Of a stretch of 64,000 nucleotides of DNA, positions 1 to 8,155 are shown one piece after another. How positions within the stretch are numbered: the stretch's first letter is position 1; the number at the start of each line of letters is the position of its first letter. The notes beneath the pieces were generated by a model. The model saw only the letters and a program-made list of their open reading frames with translations. It did not search any database and was not told the origin of the DNA. The stretch is from Gammaproteobacteria bacterium (GTDB lineage Bacteria > Pseudomonadota > Gammaproteobacteria > Pseudomonadales > Azotimanducaceae): NCBI GenBank assembly GCA_012269545.1, contig JAAXKB010000039.1:64659-128658 (forward strand). Direction: 5' to 3'. Made by a program: the position numbers and the translations under genes.

Positions 1-980
1 CCAAGGTCAACATTCGGTTTGGCGATGCTCAAAAGTTCAGATAAATCTTCGAACCCCAGATTCACGCCCAGGCCTGCCAAGGGATGAACGACGCGCAGAG
101 CATCACCCAGCAGCAATACCCGTCGGTGTGGGCTCGCCGTCGCAGCAAGTTGCTGATTCAAGGGAAACGCCTGACGCGGTGCCGCGTCCTGAATATCGCC
201 CAAACAGGCCTCACTCGCGCGGGTAAGAACGGAACAAAATTCCGTGTCGGACAACGTTAAACGTTCGGCTGCCTGCTGCTCAGACTGAGACCAGACTACC
301 GAGCATAAGAGCGGATCCATGCTGGGTAGCAGTGCCAGCGGGCCATCCAGCAAAAAGCGCTGCCATGCGGTGGCCTGATGTGGCCGTTCGGTTCGTACTA
401 AGGTCGTTACGGCCATTTGCCCAGTCGGCCACTGACGCACCTCGACTTTCAGTGCGTCACGAACGGCAGACTTTGCGCCGTCTGACGCAATCAAAAAGTC
501 GGCACTAAGAGCTAACGTTTCCCCACCCTGATCCAGACTGAGAGTGACACGTTGATCAGTTGCCGCCACATCTGTAACGCTGCCAAACACTAGGGTTATG
601 TTCGGATGGGCCTCAAGCCGCTGCCAGAGCCGGGCTAACAGCGGGGCGACCTCAACCAGCCAACCCAACTCGCCGCGACCGGCGCCGGCAGCGTCAAAAG
701 TCAGCCGACTGGTGCCGCGCTCTTCCCAAACACACATTTTTTCGTAGGCTGCTGCCTGCTCTGGCCAACTGTCAATTTGCTTCAACAATTCCGCAGAGCG
801 CGGCGATAAGGCAACATTTCGAATATCCATGCCAAAAGCCGATGGACCGGGCTGAGGACGGTGCTGATCGACTAACGTCACCGCATAACCCCGGTCGGCC
901 AAGCTTAGCGCAGCGGCGGCTCCGACGGGACCACCTCCGGCGACCGCCACGGAGCAGGGCTGCAAAGAACCAATACTCAC
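1..980 (-). CDS. ubiH: UbiH/UbiI-family ubiquinone biosynthesis hydroxylase (partial)
   Basis: FAD monooxygenase of the UbiH/UbiF/VisC/COQ6 family, which hydroxylates the ring of a polyprenyl-phenol intermediate of ubiquinone at the inner membrane. About 326 residues are visible; the C-terminus lies beyond the window edge. Residues about 9-25 form the FAD-binding glycine-rich segment (VAVAGGGPVGAAAAL), followed by the family stretch DIRNVALS; a second FAD motif, GDALRVVHPLAGLGVNLG, lies near residues 290-308. The start is GTG at 980, whose bases overlap the pepP stop (GTGA), so translation is probably coupled. The order UPF0149-pepP-ubiH is known from Escherichia coli and Pseudomonas. The UbiI/VisC paralogue cannot be excluded without the missing end. 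Confidence 0.85.
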   Translation of the reverse strand, partial: MSIGSLQPCSVAVAGGGPVGAAAALSLADRGYAVTLVDQHRPQPGPSAFGMDIRNVALSPRSAELLKQIDSWPEQAAAYEKMCVWEERGTSRLTFDAAGAGRGELGWLVEVAPLLARLWQRLEAHPNITLVFGSVTDVAATDQRVTLSLDQGGETLALSADFLIASDGAKSAVRDALKVEVRQWPTGQMAVTTLVRTERPHQATAWQRFLLDGPLALLPSMDPLLCSVVWSQSEQQAAERLTLSDTEFCSVLTRASEACLGDIQDAAPRQAFPLNQQLAATASPHRRVLLLGDALRVVHPLAGLGVNLGFEDLSELLSIAKPNVDL

Positions 981-2368
981 GCCACCACCCGCGCTGTATT
1001 CCTTTTTCCAGCACGAGCTGCCATCCACGCTTCAATGTCGTCCGGCTCTTTGATCAATCCTTCTGTGAGCACCTGACAACCCTGTTTTTGAATCAGCACC
1101 GCATCCTCAATCCGAATGCCCATGCCCCGGTACGCCTGCGCTATCTCCGCGGTAGAGTCATCGCGAGGAATGTAAATACCGGGCTCGACAGTAAGCACCA
1201 TGCCAGGCATCAGGTCGCGCCATGAATCACCCAAACGGTAATCACCTACGTCGTGGACGTCCAAACCCAACCAATGGGAGGTCTTATGCGGACAAAATCT
1301 CTCGTGATCTCCTTGAGCAATCAGTTGCTCAGGATCCCCATGCAACAAGCCAAGCTCGATCAGGCCTTCAACCAAAATCAGCGTGGCAGCTTCATGGGGA
1401 TGATTGAAGTGATTCCCCGGACGGCAGGCGTCGATGGCAGCACGGTTCGCCGCCAACACAATGTCATACACGTCGCGCTGAGCAGAACTAAAAACCCCGC
1501 TCACGGGGAAGGTGCGAGTGACATCCGACGCATAGTACTGCAGCTCACAGCCGGCATCGATCAGCACCAAGTCCCTTTCGGACAATTCCGAGTCGTTTTG
1601 CACATAGTGCAGGGTACAGGCGTTTTCACCGGCAGCTACAATACTTGGATAGGCCTCCGCCCTGGCCCCCTGACGACGGTAGCTGTAATGCAGCTCTGCC
1701 TCGATGTCCGCTTCTGTCACGTCAGGACTTATCATAGCCAGTGCATGATAGTGAGCCGCGACGCTGATTTGAGCTGCTTGGGCCATAAGCTCCTGCTCCT
1801 TGGCACTTTTAATCAAACGTTGCTCATGCAGCAAATGGCCCAAGGTAACAATCTCTCCCACCTCGGGCTCTTCGCTGGAACGCTGTTGCGCTAGCTGCTC
1901 TCGATATCTCATCAAGCGATGATCCCAGAGCAAATGCTCACCTAGGTTCATGTAAATCTGGCTGCGCCCCTCCAGCAAGCCGGGGAGAATTTCGTCGAGA
2001 TCGGATACAGGAAAGCCGTCATCAACACCCAAGACAAGCCGGCAAGCATCTGGTCCCAGCACGCGACCATCCCGACGCTCGCTGGCAGCATCACGTTCTC
2101 GGCAAAAGACAATGGTCTCACCCTGATCTCGGCCGGGAATCAGCACCAACAGCGCATCAGGTTCACAAAAACCGGTGAGATAGTAGAAATCACTGTCTTG
2201 ACGAAAAGGAAAGTTTATATCGCGGTTGCGACGCTGCTCGATTGCTCCGGGCACGATCGCGATTGAGCCCGGTCGCATAACGTCCAGGAGTCGACGCCGA
2301 CGGCGCGCGAAGTCACCGGGCTGGATTAGGGGATCAATCAATCGCAGATTCCACAGCCGCATGGTCAT
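977..2368 (-). CDS. pepP: Xaa-Pro aminopeptidase (aminopeptidase P)
   Basis: Cytosolic metallo-aminopeptidase that removes an N-terminal residue preceding proline. At 463 residues it has an N-terminal creatinase-like domain (about 15-175) and a C-terminal pita-bread catalytic domain. All five expected metal ligands are visible: Asp271 (LIDAG), Asp282 (SDVTRTF), His365 (SHWLGLDVHD), Glu395 (TVEPG) and Glu421 (GIRIEDAVL). The ATG at 2368 overlaps the end of the UPF0149 gene by 35 bases; a start at the ATG two codons later or a TTG at the UPF0149 stop are alternatives, since E. coli PepP has a shorter N-terminus. It sits between UPF0149 and ubiH and is probably co-transcribed with both. Confidence 0.95.
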   Translation of the reverse strand: MTMRLWNLRLIDPLIQPGDFARRRRRLLDVMRPGSIAIVPGAIEQRRNRDINFPFRQDSDFYYLTGFCEPDALLVLIPGRDQGETIVFCRERDAASERRDGRVLGPDACRLVLGVDDGFPVSDLDEILPGLLEGRSQIYMNLGEHLLWDHRLMRYREQLAQQRSSEEPEVGEIVTLGHLLHEQRLIKSAKEQELMAQAAQISVAAHYHALAMISPDVTEADIEAELHYSYRRQGARAEAYPSIVAAGENACTLHYVQNDSELSERDLVLIDAGCELQYYASDVTRTFPVSGVFSSAQRDVYDIVLAANRAAIDACRPGNHFNHPHEAATLILVEGLIELGLLHGDPEQLIAQGDHERFCPHKTSHWLGLDVHDVGDYRLGDSWRDLMPGMVLTVEPGIYIPRDDSTAEIAQAYRGMGIRIEDAVLIQKQGCQVLTEGLIKEPDDIEAWMAARAGKRNTARVVA

Positions 2369-2879
2369 CCATCAGGGCCAAAATCAGCATGGTGCTCACT
2401 CGAAGGTATTCATGAACTTCAGTGAGTGACGCGTCGTGCTCCTCCCGTTCCCCCGGTTCAAAGTCCGCGTCCTGATAATCTTCAGGATCTAACGAAGTCA
2501 GTGAAACAAAGTCCTTGATGATTTCTTGCACGTCGACCGGCAGCTCGCTGTGTTCCACGTTCAAACCCGCCGCGAAGCCTGCAAGAAAACCACCTGCCCA
2601 GTTGGCGATGGTTTCCACCCGTTTGCCGATCGGGTCATCGTCATCAGCAACCAGTGGCTGGAAAATCATATTTTGGTCGTGCAGTTCGTCCAGCGCAGAA
2701 TTCACGAACGCACCCAAAGACTCTTGGTCGGACAGCGCATCGATACCAACAAGATCCACAAAGTCGCTCAAAACGAACTCCGGGTTGCCGTTCACTGCCA
2801 TGCCACAGACCATGCCGTGCAGCTCTTCGGGCTCAATAGAGAAAGCCGCCATCTCGGCTTGGATGCGCAATTCAGACAT
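2334..2879 (-). CDS. ygfB: UPF0149 family protein (YgfB-like)
   Basis: Small acidic protein of the UPF0149/YecA-YgfB family, 181 residues, close to the roughly 190 of E. coli YgfB. The family is conserved next to pepP but its molecular role is poorly defined; Pseudomonas YgfB has been linked to antibiotic-response gene control. Family-like features include EELHGMVCGMAVNG near the N-terminus and the central WAGGFLAGFAAGL. The start is placed at the ATG at 2879 (MSELRIQ), because the upstream in-frame extension to 3071 is compositionally unlike the family and overlaps the DUF3883 gene. First gene of the UPF0149-pepP-ubiH operon. Confidence 0.88.
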   Translation of the reverse strand: MSELRIQAEMAAFSIEPEELHGMVCGMAVNGNPEFVLSDFVDLVGIDALSDQESLGAFVNSALDELHDQNMIFQPLVADDDDPIGKRVETIANWAGGFLAGFAAGLNVEHSELPVDVQEIIKDFVSLTSLDPEDYQDADFEPGEREEHDASLTEVHEYLRVSTMLILALMDDHAAVESAID

Positions 2880-3028
2880 AGCGTGTTCCGTTTGGGAGAG
2901 CTGGGATACTTGGGCGCAAACTATCGCGCACTGAGGGGGTAATTGCCAGTGAGGTCGACTCTGATGCACAGGCGGCACGGGCAACTGCTCGAGCTTTAGG
3001 TTTCTGGCTTCACCTTGTGGGCGACAAA

Positions 3029-3877
3029 TTAGATTGCCCTTGCAACAAACTCCGACGGCGTGAGCTGACACCGATCGGCCACATATCCGCTCAAAGTAAA
3101 AAATCGAGGCGTTTCACCAAAGTGGAACAACCGGTAAATGTGATAATTCGCTGCGTTATCCCTCGAGAACGCTAACTCGTTGGGCGTCACAAAGAACGGG
3201 GTGTACATTCCGTACTTGGTAGTTTTTGCCTCAACAAACCGATCTGAACCATTTTCTTCGAAAGACCGGATGTCAGAGCCTGCCGATGGGCCTTCGGTTG
3301 CGGAAACCTGCTCAATTCGATCAGCAAGCGACGCTTTTCCAGCGCGCATCAGACGAGCGCGCTCGAAGTTGATCACAAACAACTCACCAGCCTCGCCCAA
3401 CTGTTGGTTACGCGCCTCACGCTCCAAATAGTCCACTTTGCCCGACCAGTAATGGCTCGTGTTCTCCGCAGCTGTCATTGGATTTGACCTGTAAGGCACA
3501 GGCGTCTCGACGTGAGCTTGAAGAATGTCTCCAACACTTGGTGCCGGAGGGATTTCATGACAGTTCTGCTCAAAAAGCTGCTGTAGTTGCGGATTCCGAC
3601 TGAGGTGCTCGCCGACCACTGCTGGCAGCAGCGATCGCTGGTAGTTCACGCGTGGCTTGTAACCCGAGACATAAGGCATGCCCATTTCGATTAACACTGC
3701 GCTGATATTCTGATGCTTCAATTCCACCGATCCATGAGATCTGTTATTCAGACGCGGCATCAACGCTCGTCGGTGCTGGCTGTTGTTATATCGTTGGCCA
3801 GTCAATTCTAAGCGCAGCATGCTGAAGTAGTCGGCCACCGCTGCCTCAACCTCGCGAACCGACCAGTTAGTGGCCAC
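3029..3877 (-). CDS. DUF3883 domain protein, PD-(D/E)XK nuclease-like
   Basis: Protein of 282 residues with a C-terminal DUF3883-type domain (about 155-275). That domain holds GEAGE (161-165), SDIRSFEENG with Asp202, and FVEAK with Glu216 and Lys218: the spacing Glu165...Asp202...Glu-x-Lys fits a PD-(D/E)XK endonuclease active site (inference from motif only). The N-terminal half (WSVREVEAAVADYFSML, then a basic stretch) is of unknown role but recurs in proteins of this kind. It starts at GTG 3877 with no strong ribosome site. In E. coli the ygfB and zapA genes are direct divergent neighbours; here this gene and a small membrane gene lie between them. Such proteins occur alone and in defence loci; no other defence gene is nearby. 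Function unknown. Confidence 0.75.
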   Translation of the reverse strand: MATNWSVREVEAAVADYFSMLRLELTGQRYNNSQHRRALMPRLNNRSHGSVELKHQNISAVLIEMGMPYVSGYKPRVNYQRSLLPAVVGEHLSRNPQLQQLFEQNCHEIPPAPSVGDILQAHVETPVPYRSNPMTAAENTSHYWSGKVDYLEREARNQQLGEAGELFVINFERARLMRAGKASLADRIEQVSATEGPSAGSDIRSFEENGSDRFVEAKTTKYGMYTPFFVTPNELAFSRDNAANYHIYRLFHFGETPRFFTLSGYVADRCQLTPSEFVARAI

Positions 3878-3954
3878 AGCGCAGCAAGTGCAGACGCCTA
3901 AACTTTGATCGTCGGCCTTTCAATTTGATCAGCATTAAAGAGTTTGCCGCTCGT

Positions 3955-4263
3955 TCACCGGTCTTCAACCACGCCGTTGCTTCTAACTTCCTGCGCTACG
4001 CCATATTTTCTCGCAGAGAAGAACCAAAGCCACCAACCGAATAAGGCCCCACCGCTACCCCAAACGACTAACCCTCGCAACAGGCTGGAGCTGGTATGAC
4101 AATCATCAGCCAAGCCGGCAAGTTCTGGGAATACAAACGTCATGGTAATGAACATGGGTAACCCCCATCCGACTACCCCTCTAAGGAAAATAAATCGTGC
4201 CTTGCCTTTGGATGCCTCTCGATACCACGTGTCGGCACTGTAGCGTTGCCACCGCTTAAACAT
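3955..4263 (-). CDS. small membrane protein, unknown function
   Basis: A 102-residue protein with a positively charged N-terminus (MFKRWQRYSADTWYREASKGKARF) and two hydrophobic segments, about residues 26-48 and 61-85, so probably an inner-membrane hairpin with the second segment rich in Gly and Trp. The ATG at 4263 is preceded at 6 bases by GGGAG, a good ribosome-binding site, which supports it as a real gene. It lies between the DUF3883 gene and the divergent zapA locus. I do not recognise a named family and infer no function. Confidence 0.6.
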   Translation of the reverse strand: MFKRWQRYSADTWYREASKGKARFIFLRGVVGWGLPMFITMTFVFPELAGLADDCHTSSSLLRGLVVWGSGGALFGWWLWFFSARKYGVAQEVRSNGVVEDR

Positions 4264-4314
4264 AGAACGCTCCCTCTATCATCTAACTCTGTCTACCGAA
4301 CCTGTGCTTCGTCT

Positions 4315-4361
4315 AGGCTAAGCCAAAAAGTGCTCTTCTCTTGAGCGACCCGGCTTAACCT
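4315..4361. other. large hairpin in the intergenic region before the zapA locus
   Basis: The 264-base stretch 4264-4527 holds no gene that I can support. Within it, AGGCTAAGCC (4315-4324) pairs with GGCTTAACCT (4352-4361) with one C/A mismatch, and an inner GCTC/GAGC pair (4332-4335 with 4343-4346) stacks inside. There is no T-run on either side, so it is not an ordinary terminator. It may lie in the leader of either divergent transcript. Confidence 0.4.
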
Positions 4362-4527
4362 CTGTGCAATATGCGAGGCACTTCACGATCCACGTTGTCA
4401 GTGACGCTGTTTGAGCTAGGCAAACGGTTCTTGATAAAGATCGGCAAAAGTTCACGCCGAGATTGAAATTTGCTCTGGAGCCGAGCAGCATGGGTTGTCT
4501 ACCTAACTGCGCTAAAGCCTGTCGTTT

Positions 4528-4773
4528 ATGTCTGAGATGAATCCATCACAAAGCCAACCCCACACCCAACCGATGGAAGAAATGGACATCTTGGAACGGC
4601 GGGTTAATGAGTTGATTGCCCTCACTGAGCAGTTATCTCGGGAGAACAAGGCACTTCGCACTCAACAAGACAACTGGTCGGTAGAGCGCGCCAAGCTCAT
4701 CGAAAAAAACGAGCTCGCGAAAAGTCGCGTTGAATCCATGATTGGGCGTTTACGCTCTCTGGAAAATGGCTAA
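4528..4773 (+). CDS. TIGR02449/ZapB-like coiled-coil protein
   Basis: An 81-residue, strongly charged protein that is almost entirely one predicted coiled coil from about residue 18 (DILERRVNELIALTEQLSRE) to residue 75. Proteins of this type (TIGR02449 family) lie directly before zapA in Pseudomonas and relatives and are similar in size and shape to ZapB, which bridges ZapA-FtsZ and the chromosome terminus. It is 20 bases ahead of zapA on the same strand, so co-transcription is likely. The division role is inferred from context and shape, not from a diagnostic motif. Confidence 0.8.
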   Translation: MSEMNPSQSQPHTQPMEEMDILERRVNELIALTEQLSRENKALRTQQDNWSVERAKLIEKNELAKSRVESMIGRLRSLENG

Positions 4774-4793
4774 CCGATTAAGGGGACTGACTC

Positions 4794-5111
4794 ATGAGCA
4801 ATTCTGGCAGCAAAACGCTAACCATTTCGGTCATGCAGAAAGAGTTTCAAGTCGCATGCCCAGAGGGTGAGGAGGAATCTTTGCTCCGCGCTGCGCGTTA
4901 TTTAAGCGAGCAAATGGAGAGCATCCGCTCCAGCGGCAAAGTCATTGGCATGGATCGTATTGCAGTCATGGCTGCGCTGAATATGTCCCACGAATTACTC
5001 AACGGTCACTCAAAAGTTCAAACCAGTCAGGATTACGCCAAGCTACGCATTCGCGCCTTAAACGACCGTTTGGAAACGGCTATCGCCGACGGCAGACAGC
5101 TGAAGATCTAA
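4794..5111 (+). CDS. zapA: cell division protein ZapA
   Basis: Cytosolic FtsZ-associated protein that bundles FtsZ protofilaments at the Z ring. Length 105 residues, as usual for the family. The N-terminal globular part (TLTISVMQKEFQVACPEGEE) and the following helix (LLRAARYLSEQMESIR), then the C-terminal coiled-coil dimerisation helix from about residue 58, are recognisable. ATG at 4794 follows AGGGGA. Followed by the 6S RNA gene and fau, the arrangement seen in many Gammaproteobacteria. Confidence 0.93.
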   Translation: MSNSGSKTLTISVMQKEFQVACPEGEEESLLRAARYLSEQMESIRSSGKVIGMDRIAVMAALNMSHELLNGHSKVQTSQDYAKLRIRALNDRLETAIADGRQLKI

Positions 5112-5184
5112 GCCGAGTCTGACAGAGCGGATCGGCACGGGGAAATCCTGGCAGCTGTGCGTTTGCGGTTGGTAGACGATTACT

Positions 5185-5213
5185 CTATTTCGCTGGCGAA
5201 AAATGGCTATACT
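5185..5213 (+). promoter_or_regulatory. probable promoter of the 6S RNA gene
   Basis: TATACT at 5208-5213 is a good -10 hexamer placed 7 bases before the predicted 5' end of 6S RNA. At a 17-base spacing the -35 position (5185-5190, CTATTT) is a poor match, so the -35 assignment is uncertain. Confidence 0.45.
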
Positions 5214-5218
5214 GCACG

Positions 5219-5397
5219 ACTCTCCTGGGGTGTTAGCCAGTGGTCGCGTCCTTGAGCCGTTATAAAAACGTCAGGAGGCTTTTCGTTAGTTCAGTGTGCT
5301 TACCCAATTTGATGGGCCGCCTTCGAGCTAGCTGAGGCTTCCGCCTTGAATCTCAACGGTTCAGGGCAAACCAACAGCGGCATTCTCGGGAGTCTCT
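5219..5397 (+). ncRNA. ssrS: 6S RNA
   Basis: Regulatory RNA that mimics an open promoter and sequesters the sigma-70 RNA polymerase. Evidence: position between zapA and fau, as in E. coli; length about 180; a closing stem in which GACTC at the 5' end (about 5218-5222) pairs with GAGTC at the 3' end (5390-5394), with neighbouring CC/GG pairs; an internal arrangement in which CCTTGAGCC (5250-5258) and the purine-rich CAGGAGGC (5272-5279) resemble the conserved GAGCC and AGAAGCC blocks around the central bubble; and the 3' half TTGAATCTCAACGGTTCAGG (5346-5365) resembling the self-complementary TTGAACCAAGGGTTCAAGG arm. A T-rich stretch follows the closing stem. Exact ends are estimates. Confidence 0.8.
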
Positions 5398-5436
5398 TTT
5401 TATCTCTGCCGCGAGTCCCTCGCGGGGGATCACTGC

Positions 5437-6045
5437 ATGAGTCAACACGTTAACCCCAACGAAACCTACGACCATAAAGAGGCGCTTCGCCGGTCGCTTA
5501 AAGAGCGGCGTGCTGCGTTGACCGCAGAGGACCGAGGACGCCATCACCAGCGTATTGCATGCTACTTGCACAGCTTGCTCGACCAACAAAAAAAAATGCG
5601 GCGGATTGCCCTTTACTTAGCCAGCCCGAATGAGGCTGACCTTTCGTTATGGATGGATTCAGCCCAGGCGGCTGAGCTGCAGCTCTTTGCACCGGTTGTC
5701 GGGGCAGAGGCGGGCCAAATGGACTTTTATCCTCTGCGGCCTGGCACCACCATTCGTCAAGGCCGTTTTGGCCTGCGGGAACCGATGGTGCGCGGTAACG
5801 ACACACCTGCCGATCCTGCAACCTTGGACGCCGCCTTGGTGCCCCTGCTGGGGTTCGATGACCAAGGCCATCGGTTGGGGATGGGAGGTGGCTATTATGA
5901 CCGTTATTTCTGCAGCGCAGGACTGCGCCCTTGGATTGTTGGCATTGCCTATGACGTCCAGCGGTCGGAAAAACCATTGCCCACTGAAACCTGGGACGTC
6001 AGGTTAGATGCCTTGGTGACCGAAACCGGCTCGCGCATTTTTTGA
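5437..6045 (+). CDS. fau: 5-formyltetrahydrofolate cyclo-ligase
   Basis: Converts 5-formyltetrahydrofolate to 5,10-methenyltetrahydrofolate with ATP, returning folate to the active one-carbon pool. The 202-residue protein has a typical basic N-terminal helix (KEALRRSLKERRAAL) and the diagnostic phosphate/substrate loop LGMGGGYYDR at about 147-156, plus VPLLGFD before it. ATG at 5437 lies about 40 bases after the 6S RNA end, so read-through from the 6S promoter is likely, as described for E. coli ssrS-ygfA. Only 40 bases separate it from def. Confidence 0.95.
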   Translation: MSQHVNPNETYDHKEALRRSLKERRAALTAEDRGRHHQRIACYLHSLLDQQKKMRRIALYLASPNEADLSLWMDSAQAAELQLFAPVVGAEAGQMDFYPLRPGTTIRQGRFGLREPMVRGNDTPADPATLDAALVPLLGFDDQGHRLGMGGGYYDRYFCSAGLRPWIVGIAYDVQRSEKPLPTETWDVRLDALVTETGSRIF

Positions 6046-6085
6046 TCCCTGAATCGAACGCATCAAGACATAGGAAATCGACATC

Positions 6086-6631
6086 GTGAGCATTCATCCC
6101 ATCATAAAAATGGGTCATCCGACCTTGCGAAAACCTGCTAAAGCCGTCGCTCTTGCAGACATTGAAACGACAGAGATGAAGGCGTTAATCGCTGACATGA
6201 TCGAAACCTTGCACGACGCTGGCGGCATTGGCCTTGCCGCGCCACAAATCAATCAGCCCATTCAGCTGGCCATCATTGAGGTACCCGGCGGCCCAAGTCG
6301 CTACGGTATGATTGAACCCATACCGCTCACCGTATTTTTCAACCCAGTGTTGACGGTTATCGACCCGGAGGAAGCCGGCTACTGGGAAGGGTGCTTGTCG
6401 GTGCCGGGTTTGCGCGGGTTTGTCTCTCGGCCGCAGCATGTCCGAGTGGATTACACGGACGCCTCCGGCAAGGACGCAACGCTGGAACTGCAGGGGTTTC
6501 TCGCCACCGTAGTTCAGCATGAATTTGATCATTTGGCCGGGCGCCTTTATGTCGATCACATACGCGATATGACCCAACTCGTCTTCGAAGACGAATGGCT
6601 GGCACAGCAGGCTCCGGAACCCATTGACTGA
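6086..6631 (+). CDS. def: peptide deformylase
   Basis: Removes the formyl group from nascent protein N-termini. All three family motifs are present: GIGLAAPQ (47-54), EGCLSVPG (101-108, metal ligand Cys103) and QHEFDHL (144-150, ligands His145 and His149, catalytic Glu146). Length 181 is normal. The start codon is preferably the ATG at 6086, although a GTG lies in the bases just before it. It is not in the usual def-fmt arrangement near dprA, so the genome may hold a second copy; here it follows fau and converges on ilvA with a 9-base gap. Confidence 0.96.
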   Translation: MSIHPIIKMGHPTLRKPAKAVALADIETTEMKALIADMIETLHDAGGIGLAAPQINQPIQLAIIEVPGGPSRYGMIEPIPLTVFFNPVLTVIDPEEAGYWEGCLSVPGLRGFVSRPQHVRVDYTDASGKDATLELQGFLATVVQHEFDHLAGRLYVDHIRDMTQLVFEDEWLAQQAPEPID

Positions 6632-6640
6632 CGGTAAACC

Positions 6641-8155
6641 TCAGCGCAGAAACAATTCGTACGCGGGATTCTCTTCTTCGAACCAAAAACGGTAGCCAAT
6701 GCGCTGGAGATAATCCTGCAGCTTCTTCTTGTCTTCGCTACCTGCATCAAAACCAACCAACACCCGGCCCCAAGCTGAGCCGTGGTTTCGGTAGTGGAAT
6801 AGCGAAATATTCCAGTCGGACCCCAGACCCGACAAAAACTGCAGCAAAGCACCCGGACGCTCGGGGAACTCAAAACGAAACAGCATTTCCGCGCTCGGGC
6901 TGCGGCGATGCCCGCCCACCATATGCCGCACATGTACCTTGGCGGCTTCGTTCTCGGTCATATCAAACACCTGATAACCCTTAGCCTGCAGTTGAGTCAC
7001 CAAATCCAGCCGATCCTCCTTGGACTTCACGCCAATGCCCACGTATACGTGCGCTTGATCCGCATCAGCGCATCGATAATTAAATTCCGTAATGGCGCGC
7101 TTGCCCAACGCTCGGCAGAACTTGAGAAAACTTCCCTTGGCCTCGTCGATGGTGACAGCTAGGACCGCTTCCCGAGATTCACCCACCTCCGCGCGTTCCG
7201 AGATGTGTCGAAGCCGGTCAAAGTTCACGTTCGCACCGCTGACGATTGATACCACATGCGACATGCCGGGATTCGCGTCGATGTAACGCTTCATGCCCGC
7301 GATGGCCAGAGCTCCCGCAGGCTCTGCAACACAGCGTGTATCCTCGAAAACGTCTTTGATGGCGGCGCATATTTCGTCAACGTTCACCACTACAACATCG
7401 TCTACATAGCGTTTGGCAATTTTGAACGTTTCTTTGCCGATTTGGGCCACGCTGACGCCATCGGCAAACAGATCTAGTTTTTCTATCGGCAAGCTAACGC
7501 GCCGCCCTGCTTTCATGGCAACGTCTAGGCAGTTAGAACCCTCGGCTTCGACACCGATAATCTTTGTCTTGGGGTGCAAGTACTTAACGTAGGCCGCAAC
7601 ACCAGCAACCAATCCTCCGCCCCCAACGGGAATGAATATCGCATCCAGCGGCTGACTGTGCTGATTAACAATTTCCATACCAATCGTGCCTTGACCGGCG
7701 ATTACATCCACATCGTCGTATGGCGGTATGTAAATCAGACCCTCGGATTCGCATAGGTGCTTGGCATGCAAGGCAGCGTCGTCGTAATTGTCTCCATGCA
7801 GCACGACTTTGGCCCCGCGATCGCGAACCGCGTTGACCTTAATACTTGGCGTATTCAGACCCATGACGATAGTCGCGCGGATGCCAAGCTTCTGCGCAGA
7901 AATAGCAACACCTTGAGCATGATTACCCGCCGATGCGGTGATGACGCCAGTAGCCTTTTGCGCTTCGCTGAGTTGGGCCATTTTGTTGTAGGCGCCGCGA
8001 AGTTTGAAACTGTAAACAGACTGCATGTCTTCTCGCTTCAGGCTGACTTGCAGCCCTAGCCTCCGACTCAGCAGCGGAGCTGGCGAGAGCGGGCTCTCGA
8101 CCGCTAGGTCATAGACCTTCGAGCCAAGAATTTTCTTTACATAATTTTCTAACAT
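6641..8155 (-). CDS. ilvA: threonine ammonia-lyase, biosynthetic
   Basis: PLP enzyme that deaminates threonine to 2-oxobutanoate, the first committed step of isoleucine synthesis, normally inhibited by isoleucine. 504 residues: N-terminal PLP domain with the Schiff-base lysine in [10 protein letters not shown] (Lys51), the phosphate loop GGGGL, and two ACT-like regulatory subdomains from about residue 325, as in the long biosynthetic form. The start is set at ATG 8155 ([10 protein letters not shown]), the universal family N-terminus; the in-frame extension upstream is not conserved. The start codon interlocks with an ATG on the opposite strand (see rpiA). Confidence 0.96.
   Translation of the reverse strand: MLENYVKKILGSKVYDLAVESPLSPAPLLSRRLGLQVSLKREDMQSVYSFKLRGAYNKMAQLSEAQKATGVITASAGNHAQGVAISAQKLGIRATIVMGLNTPSIKVNAVRDRGAKVVLHGDNYDDAALHAKHLCESEGLIYIPPYDDVDVIAGQGTIGMEIVNQHSQPLDAIFIPVGGGGLVAGVAAYVKYLHPKTKIIGVEAEGSNCLDVAMKAGRRVSLPIEKLDLFADGVSVAQIGKETFKIAKRYVDDVVVVNVDEICAAIKDVFEDTRCVAEPAGALAIAGMKRYIDANPGMSHVVSIVSGANVNFDRLRHISERAEVGESREAVLAVTIDEAKGSFLKFCRALGKRAITEFNYRCADADQAHVYVGIGVKSKEDRLDLVTQLQAKGYQVFDMTENEAAKVHVRHMVGGHRRSPSAEMLFRFEFPERPGALLQFLSGLGSDWNISLFHYRNHGSAWGRVLVGFDAGSEDKKKLQDYLQRIGYRFWFEEENPAYELFLR

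Noticed and set aside
1253..1894. 213-codon open frame on the plus strand
   Set aside because: It lies wholly antisense to pepP, whose metal ligands and length are intact; the translation has no family-like features.
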